From the NCBI GenBank assembly GCA_039654915.1, contig CM077595.1:51243501-51307500 (forward strand): a stretch of 64,000 nucleotides of DNA. Direction: 5' to 3'. The stretch's first letter is position 1; each line of letters begins with the position of its first letter. Below, piece by piece: positions 57,501-64,000 of this stretch. The position numbers and the translations under genes were made by a program. Below the pieces are notes generated by a model. The model saw only the letters and a program-made list of their open reading frames with translations, did not search any database and was not told the origin of the DNA. The DNA comes from Aquilaria yunnanensis. Taxonomy: Eukaryota; Streptophyta; Magnoliopsida; Malvales; Thymelaeaceae.

Positions 57501-59619
57501 TCATTCCAAACAAGTTGTGAATGTTTCCATTCATTCCAAACAAGTTGTCAATGTTTCTGTCTCATTCCAAACAAGTTGTGAATGTTTCTATTTCATTCCA
57601 AACAAGTTGTGAATGTTCCAACTTCATTCCAAACAAGTTTTGTATGTTTCCATTTCATTCCAAACAAGTTTTGAATGTTTCTTTTGCATTCTAAAGAAGT
57701 TGTCAATAGTTCCATTTCATTCCAAACAAGATGATTGTTCCATTTTCATTCTAAACAAGTTCTGAATGTTTCCATTTCAGCTGAAACAAGTTTTGAATGC
57801 CTACAATTCATTCCAAACAAGTTTTGATTGTTTCCATTCCATTCCTAAAAAGTTGTGAATGTTCCAATTTCATTACAAACAAGTTCAAATGTTTCCATTT
57901 CATTGCAAACAAGTTATGAATGTTTCCATTTCATTCTAAACAATTTATGAATGCTTCCATGTCATTCGAAACAAGTTTTGAATGTTTCCATCTGATTCCA
58001 AACAAGTTGTGAATGTTTCAATTTCATTCCAAACTAGTTGTGAATGTTTCCACTTCATTCCAAACAAGTTGTGAATGTTTCCATTTCATTCCAAACAAGT
58101 TTCGAATATTTCCATTTCATTCCAACACAAGTTGTGAATGTTTCCATTCATTCCAAAGAAGTTGTGAATGTTTCCACTTCATTCCAAACTAGTTATGAAT
58201 GTTTCCATTTCATTCCAAACAAGTTATGAATGTTCACATTTCATTCCAAACAAGTTGTGAATGTTTCCATTTCATTTCGAACAAGTTGTGAATATTTCCA
58301 TTTCATTCCAAACAACTTGTGAATGTTCCTATTTCATTCCAAACAAGTTATGCATGTTTCCATTTCATTCTAAACATGTTGTGAATGTTTCCAATTCATT
58401 CCAAACAATGTGAATGTTTCCATTTCATTCCGAACAAGTTGTGAACGTTTCCACTTCATTCCAAACAAGTTGTGAATGTTCCAATTTCATTACAAGCAAG
58501 TTGTGAATGTTTCCACTTCATTCCAAACATGTTGTGATTGTTTCCATTTCACTCCAAGCAATTTGTGAATGTTTCCATTTCATTCCAAAGAAGTTTTGAA
58601 TGTTTCCACTTCATTCCAAACAAGTTGTGAATGTTTCCATTTCATTCCAAAAACGTTGTGAGTGTTCCAATTTCATTCCAAACAAGTTGTAAACGTTTCC
58701 ATTTCATTCCATACAAACACTGAATGTTTCCATTCATTCCAAACTAGTTGTGAATGTCCTCATTTCGTTCCAAATAAGTTGTGAAAGCTTCGATTTCATT
58801 CCAAACAAGTTTTAAATGTTTCGATTTCATTCCAAACAACCTGTGAATGTTTCCATTCATTCCAAACTAGTTGTGAATGTTTCCATTTTATTCCAAAACA
58901 AGTTGTGAATGTTTCGATTTCATTCCAAACAGGTTGTGAATGTCCCAATTTCATTCGAAACAAGTTGTGAATGTTTCCATCTCATTCCAAACAAGTTGTC
59001 AAGCTTTCTATTTCATTCCAAACAAGTTGTCAATGTTTCCATTTCATTCCAAACAAGGTGTGAATGTTTCCACTTCATTCCAAGCAAGTTTTGAATGCTT
59101 CCATTAATTCCAAACCAGTTTTCAATGTTTCCATTCATTCCAAATAAGTTGTGAAAGTCCTCATTTCATTCCAAATAAGTTGTGAATGTCCCCACTTCAT
59201 TCGAAACAAGTTGCAAATTTTCCATTCCATTTCAAATAAGTTGTGAATGTTTCCATTTCATTCCAAACAAGTTGTGAATGTTTCTATTCAATCCAAACTA
59301 GTTTTGAATGTCCCCATTTCATTCCAAATAAGTTGGGAATGTTTCCATTTGCGTTCCAAACAAGTTGTGAATGTTTGTGCATCATTCCAAATAAGTTATG
59401 AATGTTTCTATTTCATTTCAAACAAGTTGTGAATGTTTCCATTTCATTCCAAAAAAATTGTGAATGTTTCCATTTCATTCCAAGCAACTTGTGCAAGTTT
59501 TCATTTCATTCCATGCAACTTGTGCAAGTTTAATTTCCTTCCAAGGAACTTGGGCAAGTTTCCATTTGATTCCAAGCAAGTTGTGAATGTTTCCATTTCA
59601 TTCCAAACTAGATGTGAAC
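51515..59619. repeat. 31-bp satellite array, block 6
   Basis: The longest uninterrupted block, about 8.1 kb. It contains the 836-bp duplication and many near-consensus units around 57240-57600. No non-satellite DNA was seen. Confidence 0.96.
53643..55314. repeat. Perfect 836-bp tandem duplication within the satellite
   Basis: The stretch 53643-54478 is repeated at 54479-55314 with no difference found by eye, including rare variants such as AAAGAACTTTTGTGCATG and GTTTCCGCCTC. The identity continues 24 bases further before AAACATG replaces GAAGAAG. The length is 27 monomers minus one base. Neighbouring monomers differ from each other by several per cent or more. Confidence 0.93.
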
Positions 59620-60941
59620 TGAAGATTTTCAGGATCTTATGATAACATACTTTTATGTTATCTACTCATATATATGCCACATGCATATTTGTTCATTTGA
59701 ATTCAACATGGATATAGATATACATAATACTAATTCTTTAACATATTATTCATGCAGTTGATATAAGATGCTATATAACATATGAATTTTACATACATGT
59801 TGTGTCAAATAAATCCTACCATGCTACTAAGAACATTCATGTAAATAATTCAAACCTAGCATGCTACTAAACCAAGAGAGAATGTGCACCTTTCTTCTTG
59901 GTTATCTTTGGTGAAAACTTGAGGGAGAACTTGATCTTAGAAGGGGCACCTTGAAGCTTGAATAGAGATGAACAATCTCTATGTAAATCCACCCACAATG
60001 CTCTCAAGAAGTGTTTAATATTTCAGCCTCTAAAGGAAATAGGAGGAGAACAATTTTCTCTCAAGAAAATGGAGCAAATAGAGTGCAAATTCGTGCTTAA
60101 AATGGCCAGCCACTAAAGGCTATTTATAGATTACCAAAAGGCACACCTTTACACCAAGAAAAGTGTCTTTTAAGCCAAAGAACACTTCCTTTGGCTAAGG
60201 GTCATGTATGGTGGCGAAAATACATGTCTTTTAGCCAAGAAACACTTCCTCTAGCCTATAACCACCCATAACTACCTTATGGGCGAAAATACATGTCTTT
60301 TAGAGCCAAGGAACACTTCCTTTGGCCTATAACCACCCATAACTACCTTATGGGCGAAAATACATGTCTTTTAGAGCCAAGGAACACTTCTTTTGGCCTA
60401 TAACCACCCCATAACTACCTTATGGCCAAATATACATGGCACAAAGCTAGCTCACTATGCTACTTATGCACCATTGAGCTCCTTTGAGCTCCAACCAAGC
60501 ACCTTGAACTGAGGTCCACCTCCTAGAGCTGACCTTGAGCTGGAGTTAGCTGCTCTCAGCTGAAGTGAACTGAAGTCCAGCTACACTCAGCTACCAGAAG
60601 CTGAAGTGAGCTGACTTGAGCTGACTGGAACTGACTTGAGCTAACTTGAGCTGAAGTCCAGCTACTTTGAGCCACTTATAGCTGAAGTGAGCTGACTTGA
60701 GCTGACTTGAGCTAACTTGAGCTGAAGTCCAGCTACTTTGAGCTACTTATAGCTGAAGTGAGCTGACTTTAGCTGACGTCCAGCTACTCTGAGCTACTTA
60801 TAGCTGCAGTGAGCTGACATGAGCTAACTTGAGCTAAAGGGAGCTACTTCTAGCTGCCTTAGATAGCTGTTCAAGCTAAAGTTAGCTCAATGAGCTCAAA
60901 TCCTACCTTAAAAGGATCTTGGTGCGCCAGGAATTCCAACA
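59620..60941 (-). mobile_element. Solo LTR of family 1 without a matching TSD
   Basis: About 1,322 bp from TGAAGATTTTCAGG to GAATTCCAACA, very close to the LTR at 2581-4029 and with the same three 71-72-bp repeats. About 130 bp is missing between TATACATG and GCACAAAGC, relative to that LTR. Flanks are TGAAC on the left and CCCAT on the right, so no TSD. A leftward TATA box lies at 60121-60128. Confidence 0.9.
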
Positions 60942-63900
60942 CCCATTTCATTCCAAATAAGTTGAGATTGTTTCCACTTCATTCAAAACAATTTATAAAT
61001 GTTTCAATTTCATTCCAAACAAGTTTTGAATGTTTGCATTTCAATCCAAACAGGTTATGAATGTTTCCATTTCACTCCAAACAAGTTTTGAAAGTTTCCA
61101 TTTCATTCCAAACTAGTTGTGAATGTTTCCATTTCATTCCAAACAAGTTGTAAATGTTTCCATTAGATTCCAAACAAGTTGTGAATGTTTCCATTTCATC
61201 CCAAATAAGTTGTGAATGTTTCCATTTCATTCCAAACAAGTTTAGAATGTTTCCATTTCTTGCAAACATGTTATGAATTTTTCCATTTCACTCCAAACAA
61301 GTTTTGAAAGTTTCCACTTCATTCCAAACTAGTTGTGAATGTTTCCATTTTATTCCAAACAAGTTGTGAATGTTTCCATTTGATTCCAAACAAGTTGTGA
61401 ATGTTTCCATTTCATTCCAAACAAGTTGTGAATTTTTCCATTTCATTCCAAACAAGTGATGAATGTTTCTATTTCATTCGAAACAAGTTTTGAATGTTTC
61501 ACTTTCATTCCAAACAAGTTATGAATGTTTCCATTTCATTCAAAACAAGTTGTGAATGTTTCCATCTCATTCCAAACAAGTTGTGAATGTTTGCATTTGA
61601 TTCCAAATAAGTTTTGAATGTTTCCATTTCATTCCAAAACAAGTTGGAAACGTTTCCATTCATTCCAGACAAGTTCTGAATATTTCCATTTTGTTCCAAA
61701 TAAGTTTTGAATGTTTCCATGTCATTCCAAACAAGTTGTGAATGTTTCCATCTCATTCCAAACAAGTTTTGAATGTTCCCATTTTCATTCCAAACAAGTT
61801 ATAAATGTTTCCATTTCACTCCAAATAATTTGTGAATGTTTCTATTTCATTCCGAATAAGTTGCGAATGTTTCCATTTCATTCCAAATAAGTTGCGAATG
61901 TTTCCACTTCATTCCAAACAAGTTTTGAATGTTTCCATTTCATTCCAAACAAGTTGTCAATGTTCCCATTTCATTCCAAATAAGAAGTTGTGAATGTTTC
62001 CACTTCATTCGAAACAAGTTAAGAATGTTTAAATTTAATTGCAAACAAGTTTTGAATGTTTGCATTTCAGTCGAAACAAGTTATGACTGTTTCCATTTCA
62101 CTCCAAACAAGTTTTGAAAGTTTCCATTTCATTCCAAACTAGTTGTGAATTTTCCATTTCATTCCAAACAAGTTGTGAATGTTTCCATTAGATTCCAAAC
62201 AAGTTGTGAATGTTTCTATTTCATCCCAAATAAGTTGTGAATGTTTCCATTTGATTCCAAAGAAGTTGTGAATGCCATTTGATTCCAAACAAGTTATGAA
62301 TGTTTCCATTTCATTTCCAAGAAATTTAGATTGTTTCCATTTCATTCCAAACATGTTATGAATTTTTCCATTTCACTCCAAACAAGTTCTGAAAGTTTCC
62401 ACTTCAGTCCAAACTAGTTGGGAATGTTTCCATTTCATTCCAAACAAGTTGTCAATGTTCCCATTTCATTCCAGATAAGTTGTGAATGTTTCCACTTCAT
62501 TCGAAACAAGTTATGAATGTTTCAATTTCATTCCAAACAAGTTTTGAATGCTTGCATTTCAGTGCAAACAAGTTATGAATGTTTCCATTTCACTTCAAAC
62601 AAGTTTTGAAAGTTTCCATTTCATTCCAAATAAGTTGAGATTGTTTCCACTTCATTCGAAACAATTTATGAATGTTTCAATTTCATTCCAAACAAGTTTT
62701 GAATGTTTGCATTTCAGTCCAAACAGGTTATGAACGTTTCCATTTCACTCCAAGCAAGTTTTGAAAGTTTCCATTTCATTCTAAACTAGTTGTGAATGTC
62801 TCCATTTCGTTCCAAACAAGTTGTGAATGTTTCCATTTCATCCCAAATAAGTTGTGAATGTTTCGATTTCATTCCAAAGAAGTTGTGAATGTTTCCATTT
62901 GATTCCAAATAAGTTATGAATGTTTCCATTTCATTCCAAACAAGTTTAGAATGTTTACATTTCATTGCAAACATGTTATGAATTTTTCCATTTCACTCCA
63001 AACAAGTTTTGAATGTTTCCACTTCATTCCAAACTAGTTCTAAATGTTTCCATTTCATTCCAAACAAGTTGTGCATTTTTCCATTTCATTCTAAACAAGT
63101 TGTGAATTTTTCCATTTCATTCCAAACAAGTTGTGAATTTTTCCATTTCATTCCCAACAAGTGATGAATGTTTCTATTTCATTCCAAACAAGTTTTGAAT
63201 GTTCCAATTTCATTCCAAATTATGATTGTTTCCATTTTATTCAAAACAAGTTGTGAATGTTTCCATCTCATTCCAAACAAGTTGTGAATGTTTGCATTTG
63301 ATTCCAAAAAAGTTTTGAATGTTTCCATTTCATTCCAAACAAGTTGGGAACGTTTCCATTTATTCCAGACAGTTGTGAATGTTTCAATTTGATTCCAAAT
63401 ACATTGTGAATGTTTCCATCTCATTCCAAACAAGTTGTGAATGTTTCCATCTCATTCCAAACAAGTTTTGAATGTTCCCATCTCATTCCAAACATGTTTT
63501 GAATGTTCCCATTTCATTCCAAATAAGTTACAAATGTTTCCATTTCACTCCAAATAATTTGTGAATTTTTCCATTTCTTTCCGAATAAGTTGTGAATGTT
63601 TCATTTCATTCCAAATAAGTTGCGAATGTTTCCCCGTCATTCAAAACTAGTTATGGATGTTTCCACTTTATTCCAAACAAGTTTTGAATGTTTCCATTTC
63701 ATTTCAAACAAGTTGTCAATGTTCCCATTTCGTTCGAAATAAGTTGTGAATGTTTCCACTTCATTCGAAACAAGTTATGAATGTTTCAATTTCATTCCAA
63801 ACAAGTTTTGAATGTTTGCATTTCAGTCGAAACAAGTTATGACTGTTTCCATTTCACTCCAAACAAGTTTTGAAAGTTTCCATTTCATTCCAAACTAGTT

Positions 63901-64000
63901 GTGAATTTTCCATTTCATTCCAAACAAGTTGTGAATGTTTCCATTAGATTCCAAAGAAGTTGTGAATGATTCTATTTCATCCCAAATAAGTTGTGAATGT
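60942..64000. repeat. 31-bp satellite array, block 7
   Basis: Monomers run to the window edge. A block near 62100 (AAGTTTTGAAAGTTTCC, CTAGTTGTGAATTTTCC, CCATTAGATTCC) recurs near 63857, an offset of about 1,756 bp, and in weaker form near 61075 and 62580. No gene was seen. Confidence 0.96.

Overview
This is repetitive plant nuclear DNA, most likely heterochromatin of a flowering plant. I found no host gene, rRNA, tRNA or bacterial feature. The evidence for a plant is a Ty1/copia element and Ty3/gypsy-derived elements, both with initiator-Met tRNA primer sites (TGGTATCAGAGCC), long LTRs, 5-bp target-site duplications (TSDs) and many solo LTRs. They are embedded in a tandem satellite. Boundaries were read by eye and may be off by a few bases.

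About 33 kb (half the window, roughly a thousand units) is one 31-bp satellite, in nine blocks: 1-2580, 4030-10148, 11186-14220, 14442-14490, 15515-15601, 21262-26795, 42802-47179, 51515-59619 and 60942-64000. Monomers are diverged and form longer higher-order blocks, including a perfect 836-bp tandem duplication at 53643-55314. The many 60-119-codon reading frames in these blocks are by-products of the repeat and are not annotated as genes.

The rest is LTR retrotransposons. Family 1 is a Ty1/copia element with LTRs of about 1.4 kb that begin TGTTGGAATTC and end CTTCA. It gives solo LTRs at 2581-4029, 50068-51469 and 59620-60941, a solo LTR split by a later insertion (26796-27889 plus 42462-42801), a complete but decayed element at 27890-42456, and a 3'-truncated element at 47180-51519. 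Family 2 has LTRs of about 1.02 kb, begins TGATGCGAAC in + strand orientation and ends ATCA. It is a non-autonomous, gypsy-derived element with a gag domain and no pol. There are two complete 5,660-bp copies (15602-21261 and 33740-39399, both minus strand), solo LTRs at 14491-15514, 31092-32113 and 47981-48966, and a fragment at 14221-14441. Family 3 is one solo LTR at 10149-11185.

The centre of the window is a three-level nest. A minus-strand family 1 LTR sits in the satellite. A plus-strand copia element inserted into that LTR. Two family 2 insertions then split the copia pol gene. Matching TSDs support each step. The copia gag-pol can be followed in three pieces through protease, integrase, reverse transcriptase and RNase H, but stops and a frameshift disable it. 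The two full family 2 elements each carry one long frame (about 955 codons in the 33740 copy) that joins a gag domain to an unrecognised region of about 600 residues and runs through the polypurine tract into the 3' LTR.
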